A stretch of DNA of 64,000 nt from Bryobacterales bacterium (GCA_022823865.1 JAJEHF010000002.1:115145-179144); one strand, 5' to 3'; counted from the stretch's first letter, positions 39,615-49,492 are shown. The notes: generated from the letters alone by a model not told the origin. Program-made: numbers and translations.

Positions 39615-39957
39615 AACGAACGGCCACGATCAAGAGCCGATAACCCAGTCGGCAGATCCGCCTTCGCCTCCCGGCACGGGTAGCGGGCGAGATGTGTTCA
39701 GCGCCCTGCTCTCGATCATGAAATCGCTGGGCAGGATCGAGGCCAAGCAGGAGAGCCTCGAAAAGAAGGTTGATTCGATGCCTGATGTGGCTCCCGAGAT
39801 CGCCCGTCTTGACGAGCGGTCGCAGACAGTGCGGAATATAGCCATCGCAGTACTCGTAGGTGTCTTCCTGTTGGTGCTCCGCGATTGCGATGTGGTGGAG
39901 TACTTTCGTGCGGCACCCGCGCCCCGCGCAGTCGAGGAACCAACGCCGTCGCCCTAG
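39607..39957 (+). CDS. Small single-pass membrane protein, coiled coil
   Basis: 116 residues. A Pro/Ser-rich N-terminus is followed by a heptad-like helix (LLSIMKSLGRIEAKQESLEKKVDSMPDVAPEIARLDERSQTVRN), one membrane segment (IAIAVLVGVFLLVLRDC) and a short Pro-rich tail. The layout resembles small membrane partners of cytoplasmic sensor proteins. It overlaps the preceding 95-residue gene by eight bases. No family recognised. Confidence 0.6.
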   Translation: MDRTNGHDQEPITQSADPPSPPGTGSGRDVFSALLSIMKSLGRIEAKQESLEKKVDSMPDVAPEIARLDERSQTVRNIAIAVLVGVFLLVLRDCDVVEYFRAAPAPRAVEEPTPSP

Positions 39958-40249
39958 AGCGGACAGATTCCTGACCGATCCCGCGTAGTCTCTCGGTTCT
40001 ATCCGATAGAAAGTGGTTGCCCGCAACAATGGCCCCTGGATTCGGATTGACACAGGCTAGCATTGACTCATTGAAATCGCCGCCTTCCCGCTTGCTTCGC
40101 TCGCACCACTCTCAGTAGATTCGATCGGCCTTGATTTCTCGCACCGTCATCGTCGGTCCGCCGGACTTCAGTCTCACGACATCTCCTTCAGAGGATTTCG
40201 TTTTTTCTGCTATGCGTTCGTGCGATCATTGAGCAGGTAGGGCAACCAG

Positions 40250-40738
40250 ATGCGTACACAGACAGTGATCTTGCTCGGCGTCGCGCTGATGCTGGGCTCC
40301 TGCGGTTCAAGCAGCGAAGACGGCGATCCGGCAAGCGAGCAGGCCGCCGAGCAGCAAAAGCCCGCGGAAGAGATCCGGGACGAGACCTACCGCTTCAACA
40401 AGGACGGCCTAGTCGAGGCCAAGGTCGTGCAAGACAACCTGTGCGGCCAGGATTTCATGCCGGGAGGCAACTTCGCCGAGTACGAAAAGGGCGGCAAGAA
40501 GTACCAAGTCTGCTTCACGCTGCGGCGTAACGCCGACGCGGCCATGTTCCTGTCGATGGACTATCGGGACGCCCTGAGCGATCAGAAGTTCGTCCCGCAC
40601 TTCGGCGGCTTCTACGGCATGGCCGGGGAGACCCCGACGCTGATCTTCCAGAAGAACAAGTATCTTGTCGTCATCGCAGGCTTGGAACTCGAGGAGGCCG
40701 ACCAGGCCGGGCGCGTGATCGCGGGCTATCTGAACTAG
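40250..40738 (+). CDS. Lipoprotein, unknown
   Basis: 162 residues. A lipoprotein signal (VILLGVALMLGSC, Cys near 19) is followed by a charged, flexible linker (SSSEDGDPASEQAAEQQKPAEE) and a compact domain of ~110 residues (VEAKVVQDNLCGQDFMPGGNFAEYEKGGKKYQVCFTLRRNADAAMFLSMDYRDAL) with two Cys that may form a disulfide. No family is recognised. It precedes the first PSD1 gene by 21 bases and may share its transcript. Confidence 0.65.
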   Translation: MRTQTVILLGVALMLGSCGSSSEDGDPASEQAAEQQKPAEEIRDETYRFNKDGLVEAKVVQDNLCGQDFMPGGNFAEYEKGGKKYQVCFTLRRNADAAMFLSMDYRDALSDQKFVPHFGGFYGMAGETPTLIFQKNKYLVVIAGLELEEADQAGRVIAGYLN

Positions 40739-40759
40739 CTCCCAGGCCGTGCGGCTAGA

Positions 40760-43246
40760 ATGTTGGCAGCGATGAACCGGACACTTGCTTGGCTGAGCGT
40801 GCTATGCGTCGTCCCCGGCCTCTGTGCGCAAGACGACGGCAGTCGCTTCTTCGAAGAAGCGATCCGACCCCTGCTCGCAGCTAAGTGTCAGGCCTGCCAC
40901 AATGACACGGTTGCCAGCGGCGGGCTGGCTATGACGTCCCGGGAATCACTGCTCAGGGGCGGCGGGCGAGGCCCGAGCGTGATACCGGGCAGCCCGTCCG
41001 ACAGCGTCCTGATCGCAGCCGTCGAGCAGACCGGCGCCCTGAAGATGCCGCCGACGGGAGCGCTGCCAGCCTCCGATGTCCAAGCCCTGCGCGCCTGGGT
41101 TCGCGAAGGCGCGGCGTGGGGCCGCCCGGCAGGTGATCCGCAAGCGGCAGAGGCACTGTGGTCGTTCAAGCCCGTGGTGCGCCACGAGCCGCCTCCAGTG
41201 CGCAACGCGGCTTGGGGCCGCAACCCGATCGACGCATTCATCCTGAGCAGACTTGAAGAGGAAGCCCTGGAGCCTTCTCCCACAGCAGACCGGCGCACGC
41301 TGATACGCAGAGTAACGCTGGACCTCACGGGACTGCTGCCGACGCCAGGAGAAGTCCGCTCCTTCTTGGAGGACGACCGAGCCGGTGCCTACGGCCGACT
41401 CGTGAAGCGGCTGCTCGAGTCTCCGCACTATGGCGAGCGCTGGGGCAGACACTGGCTCGACATCGCCCGCTATGCCGACACCAACGGCTACTCGATCGAC
41501 GGACCGCGCTCGATCTGGCCCTACCGCGATTGGGTGATCAACGCCCTCAACGACAATCTTCCGTTTGATCAATTCGTGATCGAACAGGTCGCCGGCGATC
41601 TCCTGCCCGATCCCACGCGCGACCAGCTCATCGCCACCGGCTTCCACCGCAACACGATGATCAACCAAGAGGGGGGCACGGACTTCGAACAATATCGTGT
41701 CGAAGCGGTGGTCGACCGCGTCCGCACCACCGGCGCGGCTTTCCTAGGGCTCACACTGGGCTGCGCGCGCTGCCACGACCACAAGTTCGATCCGATCTCG
41801 CAGCGCGAGTTCTACGAGGTCTTCGCCTTCTTCAACAACATTGACGAGATCGGCGGCAACCTTGAAGAGCGCGAGGGCCGCCGCCGCATGATGGACCCGA
41901 TCCTCGAGCTAGCCGAGCCCGCCGCGCTCGCTGAGCGCGACTCGGTGCGGGGCGAGATGGACCGCCTAGAGGACGAGCTCGAAGCCTTGAGCGCGTCGTT
42001 GGAAGCAACCTGGGCCGAACGCTTCCCGCCCGGCGAGATGGAGGACATCGAACGAGCGCGCGAGATCATCGCGCTGGATCCGAAGGACCGCTCTTCCGTC
42101 CAGGACAGCGTTTTGCAAAGAGTATTCGCCAGCCGCGTGCCCGAGTTCAAGGCCAAGCAGCAGGAGATTGGCGCGCTCGGAAAGAAGCTGCCCGAGATCC
42201 CCTGGACGATGGTCATGCGCGACCTGCCCGAACCGCGCGATGCCTATATCCACGTGCAGGGCGACTTCACCCGCCGCGGCGATCCGGTCGAGCCGGGTAC
42301 GCTGCGAGTCGTGCCTGCGATGCGTCCCGACCTGCCGCGCAATCGGCTAGGCTTGGCGCGCTGGCTGGTCGCGGACGACAACCCGCTCACGCCCCGGGTC
42401 ACCATGAACCGACTCTGGCAGCGCTACTTCGGGATCGGAATCGTAGAGACCGAGAACGATTTCGGCACGCAGGGCAATCCGCCCAGTCACCCGCAGCTGC
42501 TGGACTGGCTCGCCTCGGAATTCGTGCGCAGCGGCTGGGATCTGAAGCACATGCACCGACTGATCCTGACCTCGGCTACCTACCGCCAGGCTTCCTCCCA
42601 TCGCGCCGATGCCGCCGCGATCGACCCGGGCAACCGGCTGCTCGCCCGGCAGAACCGCCTCCGCCTCGAAGCGGAGATCATTCGCGACGCCGCCCTGTCG
42701 GCATCCGGCCTGCTCGTGCCGGAGGTGGGCGGCCCCAGCGTGTACCCGCCCCAACCCGCTGGCGCCGGACAGTTCACGCAGGTGGACCGGAACTGGGAGG
42801 CGGACGAGGGACCGAGCCGCTTCCGGCGCGGCATGTACACGTACTTCATCCGGTCCGCAGCGCACCCCGGACTGATCCTGTTCGATGCCCCGATCGCCCA
42901 AGAGAGCGTCACGCGCAGGAATCGCTCCAACACGCCTCTGCAAGCCCTGACGCTGCTCAACGACGAGTCCCAGACCGAATTCGCGAGCGCCCTGGCGACC
43001 CGCATTCGCGAGCACTCGGACGATCGCGAAGAGCGCATTCGGCACGCCTTCGAGATCTGCCTGGCCCGACAGCCCCGGGCGCCGGAGACGGAGCGGCTGG
43101 CCGGCTTCTTGAGCCACATGACCGATGCGTTCGCAACAGACGCGGAAGCGCTGCGCAAGACCGGAGCGGACACTCCCGGCTGGGCGGCCTGGACGGCCGC
43201 CGCCCGGGTGATGCTCAATCTGGACGAATTTGTGACGAGGCAGTAG
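40760..43246 (+). CDS. PSD1-type protein: cytochrome-c-like heme domain + DUF1549 + DUF1553
   Basis: 828 residues (an ATG at 40772 would shorten it by four). After a signal peptide (LAWLSVLCVVPGLCAQ) comes a heme-binding CQACH motif (43-47) and an axial Met candidate in LKMPPTGALP. DUF1549 follows (PIDAFILSRLEEEALEPSPTADRRTLIRRVTLDLTGLLPTPGEV..YGERWGRHWLDIARYADTNGY), then a long charged helical insert (about 375-480) and DUF1553 (LARWLVADDNPLTPRVTMNRLWQRYFGIGIVETENDFGTQGNPPSHPQLLDWLASEF). It is typical of Planctomycetota, Verrucomicrobiota and some Acidobacteriota. The biochemical role is unknown; exported and probably redox-active. The DUF1501 gene follows after four bases. Confidence 0.93.
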   Translation: MLAAMNRTLAWLSVLCVVPGLCAQDDGSRFFEEAIRPLLAAKCQACHNDTVASGGLAMTSRESLLRGGGRGPSVIPGSPSDSVLIAAVEQTGALKMPPTGALPASDVQALRAWVREGAAWGRPAGDPQAAEALWSFKPVVRHEPPPVRNAAWGRNPIDAFILSRLEEEALEPSPTADRRTLIRRVTLDLTGLLPTPGEVRSFLEDDRAGAYGRLVKRLLESPHYGERWGRHWLDIARYADTNGYSIDGPRSIWPYRDWVINALNDNLPFDQFVIEQVAGDLLPDPTRDQLIATGFHRNTMINQEGGTDFEQYRVEAVVDRVRTTGAAFLGLTLGCARCHDHKFDPISQREFYEVFAFFNNIDEIGGNLEEREGRRRMMDPILELAEPAALAERDSVRGEMDRLEDELEALSASLEATWAERFPPGEMEDIERAREIIALDPKDRSSVQDSVLQRVFASRVPEFKAKQQEIGALGKKLPEIPWTMVMRDLPEPRDAYIHVQGDFTRRGDPVEPGTLRVVPAMRPDLPRNRLGLARWLVADDNPLTPRVTMNRLWQRYFGIGIVETENDFGTQGNPPSHPQLLDWLASEFVRSGWDLKHMHRLILTSATYRQASSHRADAAAIDPGNRLLARQNRLRLEAEIIRDAALSASGLLVPEVGGPSVYPPQPAGAGQFTQVDRNWEADEGPSRFRRGMYTYFIRSAAHPGLILFDAPIAQESVTRRNRSNTPLQALTLLNDESQTEFASALATRIREHSDDREERIRHAFEICLARQPRAPETERLAGFLSHMTDAFATDAEALRKTGADTPGWAAWTAAARVMLNLDEFVTRQ

Positions 43247-43250
43247 AGCG

Positions 43251-44696
43251 ATGAACCCCCGGACCGATCTCCCCCGCGCCGTGCTGAGACAGCGGACCCG
43301 GCGCCAGCTCTTCCAAGACTGCGGCGTCGGCTTGGGCAAGCTGGGGCTGACCTCTCTCTTCGTGGGCGATGCGCTGTACGCCAATCCCGCCGAGCAGCGC
43401 GGAATGCATCACAGCCCGCGGGCGAAGAGCATCATCTACCTGTTCATGGCGGGCGCCCCCAGCCAGTTCGAGCTGTTCCAGCCCAAGCCGGAACTGCAAA
43501 AGCTCAGCGGCCAGCCGCTGCCGCCATCGTTGATGGAGGGAAAGCGTTTCGCGTTCATGGAGTCGTTCACCCGAAACCCGCCGAAACTGCTGGGCACGCG
43601 GCGCGAGTTTGCCCAGCACGGCGAGTCGGGCCAGTGGGTATCGGAGTGCCTGCCCCACATGGCCCAGATCGTAGACGACCTCACCTTCGTGCGCACGGTC
43701 CACACCGAGAACTTCAACCACGCACCGGCCAAGATCTTCATGAACACGGGCACGCCGTTCTTCGGGCGTCCGAGCATGGGAGCTTGGGTCAGTTACGGCA
43801 TCGGCAGCGAAGCCGACGACCTGCCGAGCTTCGTCGTGCTGCAGTCCGGGCCGCGCGGGCCGCGCGGCGGCGCGATGAACTGGACCAGCGGCTTCCTGCC
43901 GACCGCGCACCAAGGCGTGCCGTTCCTCGGCGGAGGCGCGCCCATCCTCAACATGACCAGCCCGGCCGGTTTCGAGTCCGGACGACAGGCCGCGACGGTC
44001 GAGGCGATCCTCGACCTGAACCGGCTCAACCTGGAGCAAGCCGGCGACCCGGAAATCGAGACTCGCATCTCCGCCTACGAAATGGCGCACCGAATGCAAA
44101 CCAGCGGACCGGAGCTGATTGACTTCTCCAGCGAGTCGCAGGCAACTCTCGACCTGTACGGAGTCAAGCCCGGAGAGCAGTCATTCGCCAACAACTGCCT
44201 GCTCGCCAGGCGCCTGGTCGAGCGCGGCGTTAGGTTCGTGCAGCTCTACCACTCGAGCTGGGACCACCACGGCGGTCCGGGCGAGACCCTCGACAAGGAT
44301 CTGGATGAGGTCTGCCTGTCGGCCGACCAACCGTGCAAGGCGCTGATCATGGATCTCAAGCAGCGTGGAATGCTGGAAGACACGCTGGTGGTCTGGGGCG
44401 GCGAATTCGGTCGCACGCCGATGGGCGAGGTACGCGACACCGTTGGCAGGAATCACCACATCGATGCCTTCACCATGTGGTTCGCCGGCGGCGGCACGAA
44501 GCCGGGACAGAATATCGGCGAGACCGACGAAATCGGCTTTGCCGCCGTCAAGGATCCCGTGCATGTGCATGACCTCCAAGCCACGATCCTGCACCTGCTG
44601 GGCATTGACCATGAGAAGCTAACGTTCCGTTTTCGCGGCAGGGACTTTCGACTCACCGACGTCGGCGGGAATATCATCCAACCGCTCTTGGCCTAG
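43251..44696 (+). CDS. DUF1501-family protein
   Basis: 481 residues. After RQRTRRQLFQDCGVGLGKLGLTSLF (a Tat-like signal) the chain has the family's SIIYLFMAGAPSQFELFQPKPELQ, GEFGRTPMGE and GRNHHIDAFTMWFAGGG motifs, plus the His pair in SSWDHHGG. DUF1501 belongs to the sulfatase/alkaline-phosphatase-like fold but lacks the formylglycine motif. It is invariably encoded with PSD1 proteins, and the four-base gap here shows the usual pairing. Function unknown; probably exported and metal-binding. Confidence 0.92.
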   Translation: MNPRTDLPRAVLRQRTRRQLFQDCGVGLGKLGLTSLFVGDALYANPAEQRGMHHSPRAKSIIYLFMAGAPSQFELFQPKPELQKLSGQPLPPSLMEGKRFAFMESFTRNPPKLLGTRREFAQHGESGQWVSECLPHMAQIVDDLTFVRTVHTENFNHAPAKIFMNTGTPFFGRPSMGAWVSYGIGSEADDLPSFVVLQSGPRGPRGGAMNWTSGFLPTAHQGVPFLGGGAPILNMTSPAGFESGRQAATVEAILDLNRLNLEQAGDPEIETRISAYEMAHRMQTSGPELIDFSSESQATLDLYGVKPGEQSFANNCLLARRLVERGVRFVQLYHSSWDHHGGPGETLDKDLDEVCLSADQPCKALIMDLKQRGMLEDTLVVWGGEFGRTPMGEVRDTVGRNHHIDAFTMWFAGGGTKPGQNIGETDEIGFAAVKDPVHVHDLQATILHLLGIDHEKLTFRFRGRDFRLTDVGGNIIQPLLA

Positions 44697-44737
44697 GCCG
44701 GCACGGCACCCGTCGAGGAACGAGCACAGACGAAGGC

Positions 44738-45460
44738 ATGGGCAGACTAGTGTTGGTGCGCCACGGGCAAGCGTGCGCGTTTACCGACGACCCAGACCGG
44801 CTATCGGAAACGGGCTGGGAGCAGTGCCGGATTCTCGGGCGCTATTGGAAGGCTCACGGCATCCGCTTTGACCTGGCGTTTCACGGCACCCTGCGACGCC
44901 AGCGAGAATCCTACGAGGCAGCAGCCCAAGGCTACGAAGGCGGCGGATCCGACTTCCCGGCGGCGACCGAGCTGCCCGGCCTGGACGAATACGAGGCCCA
45001 AGACGTGATAGCGGAAATCGCTCCGCGCCTGGCCGCCACGGACCCTGCTTTCGCGCCGCTGTGGCAGGCGTGGCTCGACGGCAGGGACACTCCGGACCGC
45101 AACCGCCCCTTCCAGCGAATGTTCGAAGCTGTGATGGAGCGCTGGGTCGACGGCAAGATGCGGGAACCGGGCCTGGTTCCGTGGCAGCAGTTCAGAGAGC
45201 GCGTCGAGACGACGCTGGCAGAGTTGCGCGCGACGCCGGGACCGGGGCTGCGACTAGTCGCGTTCACTTCAGGAGGGCCGATCGGCGTAGCCCTGCAGTC
45301 ATGCCTGGGAGCACCAGCGCGTGCCGCGCTGGACATCAACTGGCGGGTCCGCAATTCGTCCCTGACGAGCTTCCTATTCCGCGGGCCGCGCTTCTCCGTG
45401 GACGCCTTCAACGAGACGCCGCACCTAGTCTCGTCCCCGGACTTGGTGACTTTCCGCTGA
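44738..45460 (+). CDS. Histidine phosphatase family protein
   Basis: 240 residues. The catalytic RHG motif is at the N-terminus (LVLVRHGQACAF) and the second His region is replaced by FTSGGPIGVALQS, where many members have a His before GG. Because that second His is not seen, catalytic activity is uncertain. The domain otherwise resembles phosphoglycerate-mutase-like phosphatases (LSETGWEQCRILGRYWKAHGI). It follows DUF1501 by 41 bases on the same strand and ends three bases before the convergent ATPase gene. Substrate unknown. Confidence 0.8.
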   Translation: MGRLVLVRHGQACAFTDDPDRLSETGWEQCRILGRYWKAHGIRFDLAFHGTLRRQRESYEAAAQGYEGGGSDFPAATELPGLDEYEAQDVIAEIAPRLAATDPAFAPLWQAWLDGRDTPDRNRPFQRMFEAVMERWVDGKMREPGLVPWQQFRERVETTLAELRATPGPGLRLVAFTSGGPIGVALQSCLGAPARAALDINWRVRNSSLTSFLFRGPRFSVDAFNETPHLVSSPDLVTFR

Positions 45461-45463
45461 CGC

Positions 45464-46633
45464 CTACCAGTCGAATTCGTGCAGTTTGCTCCACGGGACT
45501 AGGCTGTCCGTTCCCCGTCGCTGCAGCTGATCGCCACCGTACACTACTGCGACGGAGCATCGGCCGACCTCTTGGGCAAGGTGTTTTCGAACGCGTTTGG
45601 CACCGCCGATCAAGCCAGAGGACGCCGTCGCGGCGGATTTGGCTTCGACAAGCATGATTTCCGAAAGCCGTCTGACTACGAGGTCGGCCTCCGCACCGTT
45701 CTGATCGCGGTAGAACGCGAGACCATTGGTTTCGCCCCGATTGGCTTGCCGCTTGACGAATTCCGAAACTACCCAGGTCTCGAAGATCGAGCCTCGAAGC
45801 GGATGTATGCGGAGTTGTTCGGGTGTGCGGATACCCAGCAACCAGCAGACGAGCCCGGTATCGTAAAAATGGAGCTTCGGCACTTTCACGATCCGCTTGC
45901 GAAGATTCATGTGAATGGCGGGCAGACGGAATACGAGAAAGCTGGCTTCGAGGATGCCAAGCCAAGCCTTCGCGGTGGGTTGCGTGATACCGCAATCCCC
46001 AGCCAGTGCCGAGTAGTTGAGCAACTGCGCCGTTCGTCCGGCGCAGAGTACGACAAAGCGCTGAAACGCCGTGAGATCACCTACGTTGCTGACCATCCGC
46101 ACATCGCGTTCGATGTAAGTGGCGACGAATGAACGGAGCCAGTCCACAGGATCGAGATCGCTATCGAATATGCGCGGATACGATCCGGCGAGGAGGCTCT
46201 CATCAAGAGTCTCTGGACAACGTGGAAATCGTATCGTCTCGCCTCGCGTCAGCGGAAGCAAACGGTGTACCGCCGTCCTTCCGGCCAGTGACTGGCTGAC
46301 TGACTCGAGCAGAGAGAGGTTTTGCGAGCTCGTGAGAATCCAACGACCCGGCGTCGTTTCTGCGTCAATGGAGCCTTGCAGGTACGAAAGCAATTCAGGT
46401 GCCCTGTGTACCTCGTCGAGGATGGCACCTTCAGGAAACTGGGCTAGGAAGGAGCGGGGATCTTCAAGTGCAAAGGCCCGCACGTCTGGAGCTTCCAGTG
46501 TCTCGTACGGGTGCTGGGGGAACAAGGCGCGGCACAGCGTCGACTTGCCGCTCTCCCGGGGTCCAGTAAGCGTGATGGATGGCCAAGTCTGCGCCGCCTC
46601 GGCAAGCCTTGAGGCGACGTCGCGTTCGATCAC
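45464..46633 (-). CDS. AAA-type ATPase with DUF4143
   Basis: 389 residues from the GTG at 46633. An N-terminal P-loop (SITLTGPRESGKST), Walker B AILDEVHRAPELLSYLQ and sensor ILTSSQNLSLL belong to the AAA_14 domain. The C-terminal DUF4143 part (YIERDVRMVSNVGDLTAFQRFVVLCAGRTAQLLNYSALAGDCGI, FYDTGLVCWLLGIRT, GSIFETWVVSEFVKRQ, FYRDQNGAEADLVV) has a PD-(D/E)xK-like nuclease-fold signature (EADLVV..MLVEAKS). These proteins are common in bacterial accessory regions and their function is not established. The type III mod gene ends 54 bases upstream, so it may extend the defence cluster. Confidence 0.85.
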   Translation of the reverse strand: MIERDVASRLAEAAQTWPSITLTGPRESGKSTLCRALFPQHPYETLEAPDVRAFALEDPRSFLAQFPEGAILDEVHRAPELLSYLQGSIDAETTPGRWILTSSQNLSLLESVSQSLAGRTAVHRLLPLTRGETIRFPRCPETLDESLLAGSYPRIFDSDLDPVDWLRSFVATYIERDVRMVSNVGDLTAFQRFVVLCAGRTAQLLNYSALAGDCGITQPTAKAWLGILEASFLVFRLPAIHMNLRKRIVKVPKLHFYDTGLVCWLLGIRTPEQLRIHPLRGSIFETWVVSEFVKRQANRGETNGLAFYRDQNGAEADLVVRRLSEIMLVEAKSAATASSGLIGGAKRVRKHLAQEVGRCSVAVVYGGDQLQRRGTDSLVPWSKLHEFDW

Positions 46634-46687
46634 AGCTCATAGCTTAGCAAGAGAATAGGCTAACTCAAAATATCGTCTTGAACTAGC

Positions 46688-49492
46688 CTAGACTTGAAAC
46701 ACCTTCATCGCCTCGTCACCCAAGTGGTTGATGACCTTTACAGCGATTCGGCCGGAGGTGGGCTTCGGAAATGGCCGCGAGGTGTCGCTCCGTAGGGTAG
46801 CCCAAGCATCTGGGTCGATCTCTGCCTTCAGCGTCGTCTTAAGCGCTTTGTAGGGGTCGTTCGCGCCTAAGAAGTAGGCGTGGCGGACAAAGAAGCTCTC
46901 CTCGTTGTAGTCGGTGTCGACGAACCAGCAGGCAATTCCATCGGCACCGTCGCTCCGTACCTCCCCAGTGTTGGGGTGGAAGATGTCCACGCCATTGATA
47001 CGCACTCGAATATTGTCAGCACCGTCGTCCAAGATATCGATATCGGGCTCGCCAAAGATGACGAAGAGGTTGCCCTTGCCCGTGTTCTTGAGATCACCGG
47101 CCATGTGCAGGTCGGCATTCATCCGCGCCTTGAGCACCGGGATGCGTCCCAACTTCTCGAATTCCGAAGCGTGGGCATCGTAGCTGAATGCGCAGGCGAC
47201 CAGCACGTCGAAGCCTGCGTCCGCAGCCTCCCGTGCAGCGGCCACGAGGTCGGGCCGCGCGACGGTGCCGAATTCCGGCCCGACGAAGACCCCTGCGCGG
47301 CGAGTGGTACCGACCTCACCGCCACCCTCGATATAGCGCCCTTCGCCACAGACATAGTGGCCGGGCCAAGGTGCGAGCGAGGTAAAGGTAATGCGATCCT
47401 CCTTGTGCGACTGCTGCAGGCCGGAAGCCCTGAGATTATCCAAGATCATCTCGGTGAAATTCTCTGCCTCACCGTAGCCGAGCTTCTGGTCGGCCTGCAC
47501 GGAGAAGAGTTCGTCGTTTTCGTCCACCGCCAACATCCGGTGCGGTGCCAAGCTCTCAACCGTGAAAGGACCAGCAACCCGGACACGCGCATTGTCGGTA
47601 TAGGGTTTGTCGTAGAGATACTCTTGGTCCGCCTTGGCGGTGATTGAGGCGTCGATCTCCTTCTGCCTAGCGATACGTGCCGTCCACCAGTCGGCGTGCG
47701 CAGCCGTGGCTGTGTCCGGCCAGTCCTCGTCGGCCTCGCGCGGGATTTCCCACTCCTCCAAGTCTCCGTTGCCGTCGCTGAGGGCGACATTGAGTTGGGC
47801 GCGCAGGGGCTCCAGCGTTTCCTGCCACTCTCCCCAGATCACGTCAATCTCGGAATCGTTGGCGATAGACTTGAGCGTGATGTGCGGTACACGTTCATAG
47901 ACGAATCCTTGGCGGATGTCACCATGGGTCGGCACTTCCGAAGGTACACGCCGCGCGATCTCGGCTTCCTGTCGCTGTCCCTCCGGACTGTCAGAGAGCA
48001 GATACCAGGGATAGCGCGCACCCATAACACGTGCCCGCGCCAGTGCTAGGGCAACGCGGGATGTGTCGATCGTGATCCACCGCCGACCCCACTGCTCAGC
48101 AACGTAAGCCGTGGTCCCGGAGCCGCAGGTCGGGTCGAGTACGAGGTCGCCTGGGTCAGTCGTCATCAAGATGCAGCGCTCAATCGCCTTCGATACTGTT
48201 TGGACGACATAGGTTCGCTGATCGGTGCGAGAACCACTACCGGTATCTGACCAGATGTTAGTTAGCGGTCGTACGGGTGTGTCATAAAACAGCCTCTTGT
48301 ATCGAAGAGTGCCGTTGGCGTTACAAACTCTGTTGGCTCTGCCGAGCCGACGTAAACCCGAGAGCGACGTCGACCAATAACGCCGCTTCGGATTGAACTT
48401 CTGGCCCATGAATGGAAAATCGTCGCGAATATACTCGTGCGATGACGTAAGGTCGGCTAGTCCGAATAGCGCTCCATGCCGCTCAACTTCCTTGGGATTG
48501 TCTTTTTCGGATTTGCTCAACCTACGCCAACTGAAACCGTTAATCTCTGTACACCCATAGGAATCTTCAGAAACATCCGAATAGCCCTTCGGCAGGTAAA
48601 GATGTCGGAACTTGCATAGCTGTTTGTCCTTTGCATACGCAACGATTGAATCGAAGACCGAGGGCAGATGCTCTGCCGTTCGATTACTAGTGGTTCTGAA
48701 CTTTATCTCTGCCAAGAAGTTTCCAATGCCAAATACTTCGTCCATCAATGTCCGAACCCGATGCACATTCTCATCCCCGATCTGCACGAAGACCGACCCA
48801 CTTTCTGCAAGCAGATCCCGCGCCACGGTCAGGCGGTCACGAATATACGTGAGGTAGGAATGGATGCCATCGCGCCAGGTATCGCGGAATGCCTTCACCT
48901 GTTCCGGCTCCCGGGTGATGTGCTGGGCCTTGCCGTCCCTCACGGTGCGGCTGGTGGTGGACCATTGAAAATTGGAGTTGAAGCGAATTCCGTACGGCGG
49001 ATCGATATAGATGCACTGGACCTTGCCGCGCAGGCCCTCTCGTTCGGCCAAGCTCGCCATCACTTTGAGACTGTCGCCCAAGATCATCCGGTTCGACCAG
49101 TTCGCGTCGTGGCGGTAGAACTCGGTGCGTGCGGTGCCGTCGGGCAGACCATTGAAATCAGCGAAGAGGTCCGGCACTGTAGGCGATTCCTCCTCCCGCC
49201 TTTCCTTGGTCTGGCGGAACAGGTCGTCTATCAGTACCTTGGGATGCACCTTCTCCTGGATGTAGAGCGGCGGCGCCTGAACGACGAGATCGGATGCATC
49301 CTTCTGATCCTTACCGCGCCAGACGAGTTGGGGATCGAGATCGCGGTTGCGCCGAGCATAGGCGACGCGGACTGGTGCAGTTTCCTCTTCGGATAGGACG
49401 GGATGATACTCCGTCGTCGGGATGTTGCGGCGCGAGGCCTCAGCGTGGGTGAGGGTCTCGACGGACTTGGTTCTCTTCGGCGTTCGGGCCAC
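46688..49492 (-). CDS. mod: Type III restriction-modification DNA methyltransferase (Mod)
   Basis: 934 residues. A beta-type amino-methyltransferase order is seen: DPPYG catalytic motif (164-168, CIYIDPPYGIRFNSNF) before the SAM-binding DPTCGSG (453-459, DLVLDPTCGSGTTAYVAEQWG). The ~150-residue stretch between them (about 265-410) is the target-recognition region, whose DNA (about 48240-48700) is visibly more AT-rich than its surroundings. The long C-terminus (~460 residues) is unusual for simple Mod proteins and may hold the Res-interaction part. It methylates adenine at an asymmetric site and forms a complex with Res. It lies 160 bases downstream of the PIN gene on the same strand. Confidence 0.92.
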   Translation of the reverse strand: MARTPKRTKSVETLTHAEASRRNIPTTEYHPVLSEEETAPVRVAYARRNRDLDPQLVWRGKDQKDASDLVVQAPPLYIQEKVHPKVLIDDLFRQTKERREEESPTVPDLFADFNGLPDGTARTEFYRHDANWSNRMILGDSLKVMASLAEREGLRGKVQCIYIDPPYGIRFNSNFQWSTTSRTVRDGKAQHITREPEQVKAFRDTWRDGIHSYLTYIRDRLTVARDLLAESGSVFVQIGDENVHRVRTLMDEVFGIGNFLAEIKFRTTSNRTAEHLPSVFDSIVAYAKDKQLCKFRHLYLPKGYSDVSEDSYGCTEINGFSWRRLSKSEKDNPKEVERHGALFGLADLTSSHEYIRDDFPFMGQKFNPKRRYWSTSLSGLRRLGRANRVCNANGTLRYKRLFYDTPVRPLTNIWSDTGSGSRTDQRTYVVQTVSKAIERCILMTTDPGDLVLDPTCGSGTTAYVAEQWGRRWITIDTSRVALALARARVMGARYPWYLLSDSPEGQRQEAEIARRVPSEVPTHGDIRQGFVYERVPHITLKSIANDSEIDVIWGEWQETLEPLRAQLNVALSDGNGDLEEWEIPREADEDWPDTATAAHADWWTARIARQKEIDASITAKADQEYLYDKPYTDNARVRVAGPFTVESLAPHRMLAVDENDELFSVQADQKLGYGEAENFTEMILDNLRASGLQQSHKEDRITFTSLAPWPGHYVCGEGRYIEGGGEVGTTRRAGVFVGPEFGTVARPDLVAAAREAADAGFDVLVACAFSYDAHASEFEKLGRIPVLKARMNADLHMAGDLKNTGKGNLFVIFGEPDIDILDDGADNIRVRINGVDIFHPNTGEVRSDGADGIACWFVDTDYNEESFFVRHAYFLGANDPYKALKTTLKAEIDPDAWATLRSDTSRPFPKPTSGRIAVKVINHLGDEAMKVFQV

